NCBI GenBank assembly: GCA_964030785.1
Contig: OZ034979.1
Coordinates: 13,500,583 to 13,564,582 of the forward strand
Direction: 5' to 3'
DNA: 64,000 bases
Origin: Siderastrea siderea
Lineage: Eukaryota; Cnidaria; Anthozoa; Scleractinia; Rhizangiidae
Positions within the stretch are counted from its first letter, which is position 1. Every line of letters starts with the position of its first letter. Below are positions 22,946-31,316 of this stretch, piece after piece. Both the position numbers and the translations under genes were made by a program. Below the pieces are notes generated by a model, which saw only the letters and a list, made by a program, of their open reading frames with translations, was not told where the DNA came from and did no database searches.

Positions 22946-25345
22946 GCAACTGTAAAACGCACAAAAGCGCTCCGAGCTGCTGGCTATCACGTAATCGAGG
23001 CATGGGGGTGTGAAGTAGGGGAAATAGATGTGGAGCTGCCACGGCCCCAAACGCAAAGCTACCCATACGCGATCTTGTACGACTTCGAAGCCTACGGTGA
23101 TAAGAATCAGCGAAAAGAACCGACAGATATGCTTACGATCGAAAACGCACACGTACCAATTTCGATAAGCGTCGGGGACACCCTGGATCGTGAGCCCACA
23201 CACATCTGTGAAAAAAACCCAGCGGAGCTGGTCCGCAAGTTCATGCAAGAGCTGGAGCGGCGCGGGAAAAACATCCGGACCAAAGTACGAGCGGCGTGCG
23301 TGCCCGACGACGTGAAGATGCTTCCAAAAGCGCAGGGCATCAATATTGAAGAATGGTGCGATCAGGTGCCAGTTCTCGGGTTCAACTCTGGGCGATACGA
23401 TCTGAACCTTATCAGAGAACATTTCGCAGAGCGCCTATCTGACACAACCGGCAAAGTCAGGGTGTCGAAAAACGGAAACAAGATCATGTTCCTGCTCACT
23501 CAGGAATTTCGCTTCCTTGACGTTATTAACTACCTCGGTCCGGGAACCAGCTATGAAAAGTGGACGAAAGCTTATGAATGCACAGCCGAGAAAACGTGGT
23601 TCCCATATAAGTGGTCCGATACCCCCGAAAAGCTCGACCACCCTGGGTAGCCGGACTATTCAGCGTGGTACTCACGCCTGAAGGGCGGCTACGTGCTCAC
23701 TCGGGATGAATGGGAGGGGTGTCAGCGTCTGTTCAAAGAAAAGGGCATGCGCACTTTCGCAGACTGGCTGCGCTATTACAACAACCTTGACGTGGCCCCC
23801 GGCATGGAAGCCTTGGAAAGAATGTGAGCCTTCTACACTGAGAAGGGGATCGACATCCTGAAAGACGTGGTCAGCATTCCGGGGGTTAGCTTGCATTACC
23901 TGCTCCGAGGCGTGGTTGAGCGGGGCGCGGAGCTTTACAGCCCCGGCAAAGAAGCATACGAGATGTTGAAAAGAGCTGTTGTCGGGGGGCCGAGCCTCGT
24001 GTTCACGCGATACCATGAACTCGGGGTCACGAAGATCAGGTCACATCAGACAGCGGAACCGCGTCTTCGCCGGTGCATCCTTGGTTACGACGCCAACGCC
24101 CTCTTCCTGTGGACGATGCTGGAGGAAATGCCCTGCGGGAAGGAAAAGGTTGTTCACTACACAGGCGGTTGGACTGCTAGAGCCGCGCCGCATCTCGCAC
24201 AAAGGCTCAAAAACGGGACCTGGTTCGGATTCGCTGAAGCTGACATAGAAATCCCAGAGCCCCTGCGGCCAAAGTTTGAGGAGATGTGCCCGTTCTTCCA
24301 CAACGAAAAGGTGCCTGTCGAAGCCGTGCCGCAGCAAATGCTTGACTACCTGAAGCGCACGGGGCGAAACCGCGGGGACGGAAAAAAGTTAGTGGGAGCG
24401 CTTTCCGCCGAAAGGCTGCTGGTGTACGCCCCTCTGCTATGCTGGTATGTCGATCACGGGGCGGTGATCACGGCTGTCTATCGAACGATCGACTATACCC
24501 CCGGCAAGGTCTTCGACTGGTTTGTGGAGCAGGTAACAGAGGCTCGCCGTACAGGAAACGTTGAAAAGAGCAAGGCACTGCTTGCTGAGGTATCCAAACT
24601 TCTGGGAAACAGCGGGTACGGGAAGCTGATCGAAGCTTTGGAGCGGCAAACGAACGTGATCTACACCGAAGACGAAAAGGTCGTTGACAGAGCCTTGCCA
24701 AGCGCCTAAAATAGTGATCTAGACGAGGTCGGGCAAGCGTACGATCTGGAAAGCCGAAAGCCTCGGATCACAATCAGACGGCCGTTCCAGATCGGAATCG
24801 CCGTCTACCAGCTCGCAAAGCTTCGAATGCTTGAATTTTGTTATAACTTTCTTGACAGGTATTTTGACAGAAGAGACTTCGAGCTGATCCAGATGGACGC
24901 GGACAGCAACTACATGCCCATTTCTGCCAAGCGGCTTGAGGACATTGTTCGGCCGGAGCTGCAAACAGAATTTGAGGCAAAAAAGCAAGAGTGGCTAGCT
25001 TGGGAGAAGTGGAGCGGCCGCTTTCCTGGGCTCTTCAAGCTCGAATGCGAAGGTAGAAGGATGATTGCGCTCTGCTCGAAGTGTTATTACATCGAGGAAC
25101 TGGAGGGCGAAAAAACGAAGTTCAGCACGAAGGGGATGTCAAAGAAACAGAACGAGATCACGTGCCAGCGTTTCAAGTCAGCGTTGGATGGCAGCGAGGA
25201 CCTGGCAACGAACATTGGTTTTCGCATGAAGAACGGGAGGATGGTTACGTACGAGCAGCAGAAGCTGGGGCTGAGCGCTTATTACAACAAACGCTGGGTA
25301 TTGGAAGACGGTATTCACACAGAGCCGATCGAGTTTCATAGTTAG
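22945..25345 (+). pseudogene. polB: Protein-primed DNA polymerase B, exonuclease and polymerase domains (broken)
   Basis: This is the C-terminal part of the polymerase. The 3'-5' exonuclease has Exo I DFEAYGD (about 23,085) and Exo II FNSGRYDLNLI (about 23,385). Exo III is recognisable near 23,745-23,790 (RYYNNLDV). Stops fall at 23648-23650, 23825-23827 and 24707-24709. The palm follows: motif A GYDANALFL (about 24,085), motif B KLLGNSGYGKL (about 24,595) and motif C MDADSNYM (about 24,895). Motif C normally reads DTDS, so Thr is replaced by Ala. The frame is intact for 280 codons at 23867-24709. It ends 4 bp into the convergent integrase. The family is certain; the gene is not functional as read. 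Confidence 0.95.
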
Positions 25346-26299
25346 ATTGCTGGCGGTAGCTGTGTATCGGGAGGGACAACCAGCAGCTCTTCACGGACAA
25401 ACCCGCGTTTTGGGCCGTCAAACAAATAATAGATAACCGGTGCGTCCGGTTTTATCATAATCTTTTCAATCTCGTAAACTTTTAGAGACCAGATTGGGTC
25501 GGTAGCTCTTCGGCGGCCACCTTCAAGTTCACCGGGTTGGTAGAGATAGCGAAAACTTGAAGCAGAGGGGAGCTTTTTTTCGTTCACACCAGCGGGTCTC
25601 AAATAAGGGGTCGAGGGATTCGCTGAAACAGTTTTCTTTTTGATGGCCTCAGCGGGTTTCTTACCGGTCAGTCGAGTGACTTCTTTATTCAAAGCTGAAA
25701 TAACAGTGGGCAATCGTATCACCCATTCAGTCGATCTTTTGTTGTCTGGGAGGTGCAATTCAACCCCATATTGGTGTCCAAACAGTCGTTCAGCCAGGGT
25801 GCAGTTAAATCTTTCAACGATAGCTTGATCACGAAAGCAGCTGATTCACAGCGCCCATAAACTCACGACCAGGATCTACCTGAAGCAGTTTTGGCCAACT
25901 CAAAGGGCTCCGGCTATAAATCCGTTCCAGAGCAGCTGCGACTTCTCTGGCCTCTTTTGTAGTCAACGGTTCGGCCTCTTTGAAACGAGAGGCCACATCT
26001 ACCACTGTGAGGGTGTACTTAAAAGTTTTACGGGAGCGTGGTGCGCGATCGTGTGGGAGATACTGAAGATCGGCTTGGTGAACTTTGTTTGGAACAGGCA
26101 CATCAAATTTCGGTCTTGGAATGCACCGCGGCGCTGGTAAGTAAATCTGCCAAAGAGCTTGCTTCACCGACCAGTATTGAGTAACATCTTCAGAGACTTT
26201 CGCAGCTTGGGCTAATTTTTTGATCGCTGCAAACCCTTTCCAATACCCTTGCGGGCTGTAATAAATTTTTGTCAACCTTTTGAAACTTTGTGCGCTCAT
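25342..26299 (-). pseudogene. Retroviral-type integrase (broken)
   Basis: Polinton integrase, which would insert element ends into host DNA. It starts at ATG 26299. The N-terminal frame (156 codons, 26299-25829) holds a helical region and two core catalytic aspartates, in HQADLQYL and LQVDPGREFMG. A frameshift near 25,845 and an apparent short deletion follow. The next frame supplies the catalytic Glu in QAIVERFN and continues to 25342, ending in a chromodomain-like tail (DPIWSLKVYEIEKI, FDGPKRGFVREELLVVP). All three DDE residues remain, but in two frames. It is convergent with the polymerase gene, overlapping by a few bases. Confidence 0.93.
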
Positions 26300-26470
26300 T
26301 GTATATCACACAATAAAAAAAAAGGACGACCCATTTGGTTGTTTGTGAGGTGTGGAGTTGGGCGAGCACGACCTCTTTTACAAACTGACCACAGAAATGG
26401 TGGAAAAAAGTTTAATGAACTGCCAAGGATTAACCATTGTCCTTCATGCGAGGTGCACCTAGTTAAAGTG

Positions 26471-26890
26471 ATGAATGAGTTCTGTAGTGAACGCCCAGAA
26501 TGCCATAGAGTGTTTCAATTTGATGACGATCAGTTTCAAGAGGTGATTCCGGGCAGATCTGCTGCTCCCTCTGCTCATGTAAAGAATTCTCTTCGAAAAT
26601 GGAAAATTTACCAAATGTTTTCTTTCAACCAGATCTCTTATCAGGGAAATGTTATTGCTCAATTTCAGGCGAAAACCGGCAGGTGGGTGAACTATTCCTG
26701 CTTTCTGCACAATTATTTTAAAATGGTCCCTTCTGAAGTTTGGCCCTGCAAAAAAGAAATTATGGAATCTATTTCGCATCGCCTTCCTAAATCCTCTGCA
26801 GCCAGGCGACGTGCAAAAAACGAGTTTGATGAATGGTGGGCCATCACTACTTCTGTTTTAAACCCAACCCCAACTTTTGTTTTAAATTAA
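26471..26890 (+). CDS. Polinton accessory protein of unknown function
   Basis: I do not recognise the family. The frame is open from 26249 to 26890 (213 codons), but the first in-frame ATG after the integrase start is at 26471, giving 139 residues. Upstream of this ATG the frame encodes two CxxC pairs (CAHC, CPSC), so an earlier non-ATG or spliced start is possible. The product is rich in aromatic and basic residues (RKWKIYQMFSFNQISYQG, then KSSAARRRAKNEFDEWW). It lies on the opposite strand to its neighbours, its start region facing the integrase start and its end overlapping the PLA2 gene tail by about 44 bases. The unbroken frame in an otherwise broken element is notable. Confidence 0.5.
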   Translation: MNEFCSERPECHRVFQFDDDQFQEVIPGRSAAPSAHVKNSLRKWKIYQMFSFNQISYQGNVIAQFQAKTGRWVNYSCFLHNYFKMVPSEVWPCKKEIMESISHRLPKSSAARRRAKNEFDEWWAITTSVLNPTPTFVLN

Positions 26891-27569
26891 TTGTGTTCCT
26901 TGCTGCCGCATGACCCCACTGCCTTTGTTTCCACGGAACTGCGTCGAGAGCTTTCACCATTTTTTTGTCCGCTTTGTGTTTGCAATTTTTTCCACTTTCA
27001 CCGTATTTTTCATCTCGGTACGAACAAACACCATAATCCACATCATGTTTCATTGCGATCGCGTCTGTTGCCCCCGTTGGTTGTTGATATATTTGCTGAA
27101 TCTGACCCGTTTCTGGATCGTAGTTCACCTGCTGTTCTAGGGGATTATATGGCCCGGTATAATTATGGCCCGGTAACGTCCAACCCCGTTTTGGTTTGGG
27201 GAGTTTTCCAATCGCTGAATGAATGTCAATCCCCGCCCCATCTAAATCCGGTCTGTCTGTTTTGTGGCGTCTGTTTGGTCGAACTTTGGTTGAAATTTGA
27301 TCAAGCACCTCACTGCCAACTTTTTGAAAAACTCGGCGGGCTTTATCTAACGTATAGTTGATTGCTTTCTTTTGCAGATCGGGGTCTTGCAAAGCTTCAG
27401 ACGCGTAATAACGTCCAGCCTCGAGCCCCTTTTTCGCAAGAAACGGGATTCCTTTTTCAATGGCTAGATCACCCACCGTCATAGCGATATTACCAAGCAA
27501 ACTACCGCCCTCCGCTCGGAAGGGCTCGCCTAGTTTCCCGGCAGAAAACGTGTTCTTGTTATTCCGCAA
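26847..27569 (-). CDS. Phospholipase A2-domain protein of the Polinton
   Basis: An intact frame of 240 codons. The N-terminus (MRNNKNTFSAGK) is followed by a hydrophobic/amphipathic region (residues about 24-60). The C-terminal half carries the viral PLA2-like signature: the calcium-binding loop LPGHNYTGPYNPL near residue 135, and the catalytic His-Asp in AMKHDVDYG near residue 175, followed by a Lys-rich helix (CKHKADKKMVKALD). Parvovirus capsids and several adintovirus-like elements use such domains for membrane passage; here the role is inferred. It sits between the integrase and the protease in the capsid module. The key His and Asp are present, so this gene looks undamaged. Confidence 0.8.
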   Translation of the reverse strand: MRNNKNTFSAGKLGEPFRAEGGSLLGNIAMTVGDLAIEKGIPFLAKKGLEAGRYYASEALQDPDLQKKAINYTLDKARRVFQKVGSEVLDQISTKVRPNRRHKTDRPDLDGAGIDIHSAIGKLPKPKRGWTLPGHNYTGPYNPLEQQVNYDPETGQIQQIYQQPTGATDAIAMKHDVDYGVCSYRDEKYGESGKNCKHKADKKMVKALDAVPWKQRQWGHAAARNTINLKQKLGLGLKQK

Positions 27570-27633
27570 CTAGCCCATTTTGTCTTTAAGAGTTTTCGAT
27601 TGTTCTTTGTAATTACAACCTTTTCACTTCCTT

Positions 27634-28156
27634 TTACATTGGGGGTGTGCCGTTTTTCTTTGAATTCACACAATACACTTCCATTTTTGTATCTCTTATG
27701 AAAAAGAATTCTTTATGATTGCTTTCGTTTTGAAGAACATCGTCTGTGAACATTTTCAAAATGTTGGCGAAACTTGTGCTTTTGTTTCTTTCGTTTAAAA
27801 AGAGAAGGCAGTAATAACCACATCTCACACTTTGTTCCCATTGAATTTGGTTGTCGTTTCTGAAAAAATGTTCCTTTCCGTGCACTGACATTTCCTTTTC
27901 CCATTCTAAAGGTGGCGGAAGCCCAAATGAGTCGAAATACTCGTATGTTCCATTGTTGGAACGCCAACAACACACCCAATGAGTTCCCAAATTTCCAAAA
28001 TCATCCAAGTTGATAATGCATGAGGAATGCGGCAGAAGTTTCTGTTCATTTCTGCTAAAAATACCTTTGATGGGAATGCGCAAAAAATTGCACCATTTTC
28101 TAAGGTCAATGTTGGAGAGAAGCGTGTCTTTAAACTCTATTTTTTTTAATAATCAT
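27634..28156 (-). pseudogene. Adenovirus-type cysteine protease (start damaged)
   Basis: A maturation protease of the C5 (adenain) type, which cleaves capsid precursors. The frame is open from about 28,140 to 27634. Catalytic residues in order: His in GTHWVCCW, Asp in the following YFDSFG block, the Gln of QWEQS, and Cys in VRCGYYCLL. The frame has no ATG near its beginning. A homologous N-terminal stretch reads back to an A8 run at 28147-28140, where an ATG (28156) lies in the neighbouring frame; one base change in the A run would explain it. A later internal ATG at 28083 would cut into the domain. The catalytic part is intact. Confidence 0.85.
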
Positions 28157-28530
28157 CCCACGTTCCGAAAAGTCGAGCAGGTTTTTGATGAAAATTACCT
28201 TGTGGATATCGGTGCCCTCGTACAAAGTTTTCCCCGCTGATTTAAGATTCAAACTTTTGATCAACGAGAAAGAACCGTTGTTCGGCGCTGATTCAGTGTC
28301 AGCGTCAATGTTTGCTCCACTTGCCACGGCCTCAGACTTGAAATTGACGCGGAAATAAGCATTGTACCAGTCATAAGAATTGTCCCGATCTCTTACGGTA
28401 AATTTGTGGCCCGACTTGTTTTGCGTTTGGTTATTCCCCGGGTATGTCAGTGGAGTGTCGAAATTCACTTGGACGTAGGCAGTCTTCTCGAGATATGGCT
28501 GTGATTTGAACTTCTCAACACAAACGGTTA
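28130..28530 (-). pseudogene. Capsid protein remnant, probably the major capsid protein N-terminus
   Basis: The open frame has 112 codons from an internal Met at 28468, extending upstream without ATG to about 28,520, where an ATA sits where a start codon might be expected. Blocks YDWYNAYFRVNFK, APNNGSFSLIKSLN and IHKVIFIKNLLDF resemble the N-terminal part of Polinton double-jelly-roll capsid proteins; I recognise this by position and look, not by alignment. The expected several hundred residues that should follow are missing: the frame runs straight into the protease start. A large internal or C-terminal deletion is the likely cause. Confidence 0.6.
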
Positions 28531-28554
28531 TACAAAGGGAAAAAATTTTTACGA

Positions 28555-28941
28555 TTAAATTTCGTTTGCCAAAATTCGGTTTAATTTCAAGGCGGCAGAT
28601 GGAGCAGGTTTTTTTGGCACTTGCTTTTGCAAAATGTTTTCAAGTTTCTTTTGTGCATCCTGCGACACCTTTTGTGGTTTTGGCTTACGCTTTCGCAGTA
28701 TTTGTTGAATTTGTTTTGACCCTTTTTCGACAGCAATTTCACCAACTTTCTGCCTCGCTTTTTCAGCGACTGTTTTTGCAGCTTTGTCGGCGGCTGCCTT
28801 CACCACATTTTTTGCAGTGCCTTTGAATGCTTTGCCGATAGCCATAAGAGTTTCACGGATCAAGCCCGACCCCTTGTGTTTATATCGATATCTTCCGGCG
28901 TTTTCGTCAAAAAATTTTGTCCACTCACTTGGGTGATTCAT
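28555..28941 (-). CDS. Small basic virion-type protein
   Basis: An intact 128-codon frame starting MNHPSEWTKFFDENAGRYRY. After a short aromatic N-terminus comes an Ala/Lys-rich helical stretch (residues about 40-75) and a Lys/Arg/Gln-rich segment (IQQILRKRKPKPQK). Composition is typical of DNA-condensing or inner capsid proteins of adeno- and adintovirus-like elements, but no named family can be assigned. It sits between the penton-like gene and the capsid remnant on the same strand, consistent with a late capsid operon-like block. Confidence 0.65.
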   Translation of the reverse strand: MNHPSEWTKFFDENAGRYRYKHKGSGLIRETLMAIGKAFKGTAKNVVKAAADKAAKTVAEKARQKVGEIAVEKGSKQIQQILRKRKPKPQKVSQDAQKKLENILQKQVPKKPAPSAALKLNRILANEI

Positions 28942-28971
28942 GGTGTATATATTAAAGACAACAAAAAATCC

Positions 28972-29734
28972 TTACTCTTTTTCAATCATTATGCTGACAG
29001 CAACGTCTATCCCGTTGAGATCCAGGGGGTTGTCTCTTCCGTCCGTCACCCAAATCCTTATTGAATTAATCTCGTTTTTGTTCACAGGATGCCACTCAAG
29101 CCGACACGGTTCTTTTTGAGACGGATAACTAACCTGAAGCCCTGTTGTTGAAAAACTGTATAAGACATCGCTTGGAACATCGTTTGATCGCCGGCTGATC
29201 AGATCACATTGGAGAAATACCCAATCAACGCTTCTTGTGATATTCGGGACCATTGGTAAGGCAAAATTTTTTTCCCGTCAAAATCTTTTTTTCATAACCA
29301 AGCAATTCTGCGAACTCGCCTTCAGAAAGGTCAAGCTCATAATTTTCATGCATCAGAATGACAACCCGAAATATCGTCATATCGAAATACAGAGTGAAAA
29401 TGAAATCACTGTCTTTGTCTTCCGGGTTCACTTTACCGGTTTGGGTCTGAAGAAAACTGTTGATGTCAGAGTAACCATACATTCCGTTCGGAAAAATCAA
29501 GGTCTGCCACTCTTCAGTTTTCTTTCTCCAGCGAATTTTGTTGTTACCAAAAGAGGCATCGGTGTTGTACCATGAGTAGCTCATTGTGATAAGTTTGTTT
29601 AGCGCGGCTTTATAGTTTCCTGAACCCAAGTGGATCGGAGGTTGAAAGTTTATTGTAAAATCGTGTGAAACCTGGCGCCCCCCGGTTCTTTGTTGTTTTG
29701 CGAGGCTTGAGTCAAGCAGAAGATTTAACGACAT
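28972..29734 (-). pseudogene. Penton-like minor capsid protein (one frameshift)
   Basis: Two overlapping frames on one strand make one gene: 29734-29225 (169 codons, starting MSLNLLLDSSLAKQQ) and 29253-28972 (93 codons). The first contains HDFTINFQPPIHLGSGNYKA and FPNGMYGYSDINSFL; the second ends in beta-rich sequence (RLEWHPVNKNEINSIRIWV). This matches the single-jelly-roll penton protein of Polintons in length and neighbours. The frame break lies at an A7 run in the coding strand near 29,270, a typical homopolymer slip. Otherwise complete. Confidence 0.8.
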
Positions 29735-30684
29735 TATTGGTCTATATAATCACGAACAATTTTTTTCTTTTGCTTTTCATCAATTGCACCGAGACCAACT
29801 AGTGAATCAAGCAGAGAAAATACCTGATTTTTTAGTTTTATTGAACTGTTTCCTGCTTTGATCGATCCTAAGCTCACGAAAAGTCGGTGAATCAATTCGT
29901 CAGCACTGGCAAAACCACTTCCTTCGGTTTCCCAATCTTGTTCAGAAAAGTCCTCTTCATCTTCTGAAGGCTCAACAAAAGGTCTTCGGCTCATGACAGC
30001 TTTTTTCAAGGAGGTTGGAGGAGATTCTTTACTTTTGCTTGGGGGTGTAGACTTTAGACTCTGCTTCCCCTGCTGCAGCTGTTTCGATACAGGTTGGGTT
30101 GCCCTTCTTTTTTCATAGATCCCATCTCTTATTTTTTTGAGCTCCTCCACGGAATAACCATGTAATCGAGATTTTTTACTTTTTACTACGTAATTGGGGT
30201 CATTTCCGTATTTCGTGATCAGCCGATTGACCGTTTGCAACAGGTTTGATTCATGGAGATATTCAGGCTCAGCCAGTCCCGGCATCCCCCACTCTTTACG
30301 TGTGGATTTTTCTTTGAGTGGCGGGGGTGGTGGCGGAAGATCACCACCATCATCATCATATTGAAATGGGGGTGGTGGTGACGGTAGTGGTGATGGTGGT
30401 GGTGTTGGTTCTGGTGTTGGTGCATCCGGTCTAAATTCATCACCAAACGGGTTGGTTCTGTCAAATTCGTCCATTGCATAATCAGGACTTTCCTCCACCT
30501 CTTGCGCAGTGGTGTTGTTCTTTTCATCAAGCCTTTTTGTAATAGGTTTAAAAAGCTCCTCCCCTGAAAGCTGTCCAAATTCTTTGCTTGCTTTGTCCAT
30601 TCCAAATTTTTGGTGAATGTCTTGTGTTTGTTGATCGACGGCTGACTTTTCCTCAGCCAACTGATTCCACTTTTGTACTGACAT
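29734..30684 (-). CDS. Proline-rich Polinton structural protein of unknown function
   Basis: An intact frame. The ATG at 30684 (MSVQKWNQLAEEKSAVDQQ) is preferred over the one at 30768 because the extra 28 residues overlap the divergent ATPase start. It has 316 residues: a charged helical N-terminus, FGQLSGEELFKPITKRLDE (about 35-53), an acidic segment, a Pro-rich tract (about 95-130, PPPSPLPSPPPPF and LPPPPPPL), a helical region (ESNLLQTVNRLITKYG), a low-complexity Ser/Lys stretch and an acidic patch, then a C-terminal helical domain (IKLKNQVFSLLDSLVGLG). It overlaps the penton start by one base. A scaffold or cement role is possible; function not assigned. Confidence 0.7.
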   Translation of the reverse strand: MSVQKWNQLAEEKSAVDQQTQDIHQKFGMDKASKEFGQLSGEELFKPITKRLDEKNNTTAQEVEESPDYAMDEFDRTNPFGDEFRPDAPTPEPTPPPSPLPSPPPPFQYDDDGGDLPPPPPPLKEKSTRKEWGMPGLAEPEYLHESNLLQTVNRLITKYGNDPNYVVKSKKSRLHGYSVEELKKIRDGIYEKRRATQPVSKQLQQGKQSLKSTPPSKSKESPPTSLKKAVMSRRPFVEPSEDEEDFSEQDWETEGSGFASADELIHRLFVSLGSIKAGNSSIKLKNQVFSLLDSLVGLGAIDEKQKKKIVRDYIDQ

Positions 30685-30717
30685 ATTTCCAGCGTGATTA
30701 TATAGAAACCAAAAAAA

Positions 30718-31316
30718 ATGAAGATTCCAAATTATGACCCAAGTTTTTCCGAGAGTAGCTACAAGCAAGGCCGCCCTTGCATGCCAGCCGATGTTTTCCG
30801 GATGCTGATTTGTGGACCCAGTAATTCTGGCAAAGTAAACATATTACTGCATATGCTTTATGAGTTGCTAGAGTTTGATAAAATTTACCTTTTCTCAACG
30901 AACCTGCACCAAAACAAATACAAGGCTCTTTTGCAGGACTTTGCTTAACGAATCAACCCCAGAGTTGGTTACGAGGTCATTGAGGCCCCCGGCGATGAAA
31001 TCATTCCACTCGAAGAGCTATCGGTGGACAACCAAAAAAATTGTTGTTTTTGATGACCTGGTTTCTGAAAGCAACCAAAACAGCATCTTAAATTATTTTA
31101 TCAACAGGCGGTACAGGAACTGCTGCGTTATTTACCTTACTCAAACCTTCTACAAGGTGTCGAAAAATATCCGGGATAACTGTAGCCATTTTTGTATTTT
31201 CAGATTTCTTCCTCAAGAAAACAAGCGGATTGCAGACGAGATAGGTGTTGATCATACCACGTTAGATCGCGCCACCGATAAAAATATTCATTCTTTTACT
31301 ATGACAAACCCCAAAC
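30718..31316 (+). pseudogene. FtsK/HerA-type genome packaging ATPase (broken and truncated)
   Basis: Packaging ATPase of the capsid module, divergent from the proline-rich gene. The first frame (ATG 30718, 76 codons) carries the P-loop GPSNSGKVN; the usual Thr/Ser after GK is Val. A stop lies at 30946-30948, and a frame change near 31,035 falls at an A7 run. The second frame carries Walker B (KIVVFDDLV) and the following CCVIYLTQTF..NIRDNCSH block. The gene is cut at about 31,313 by the 2.5-kb repeat, and the C-terminal strand is not found on the far side, so the insertion came with or after a deletion. Not functional. Confidence 0.88.
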
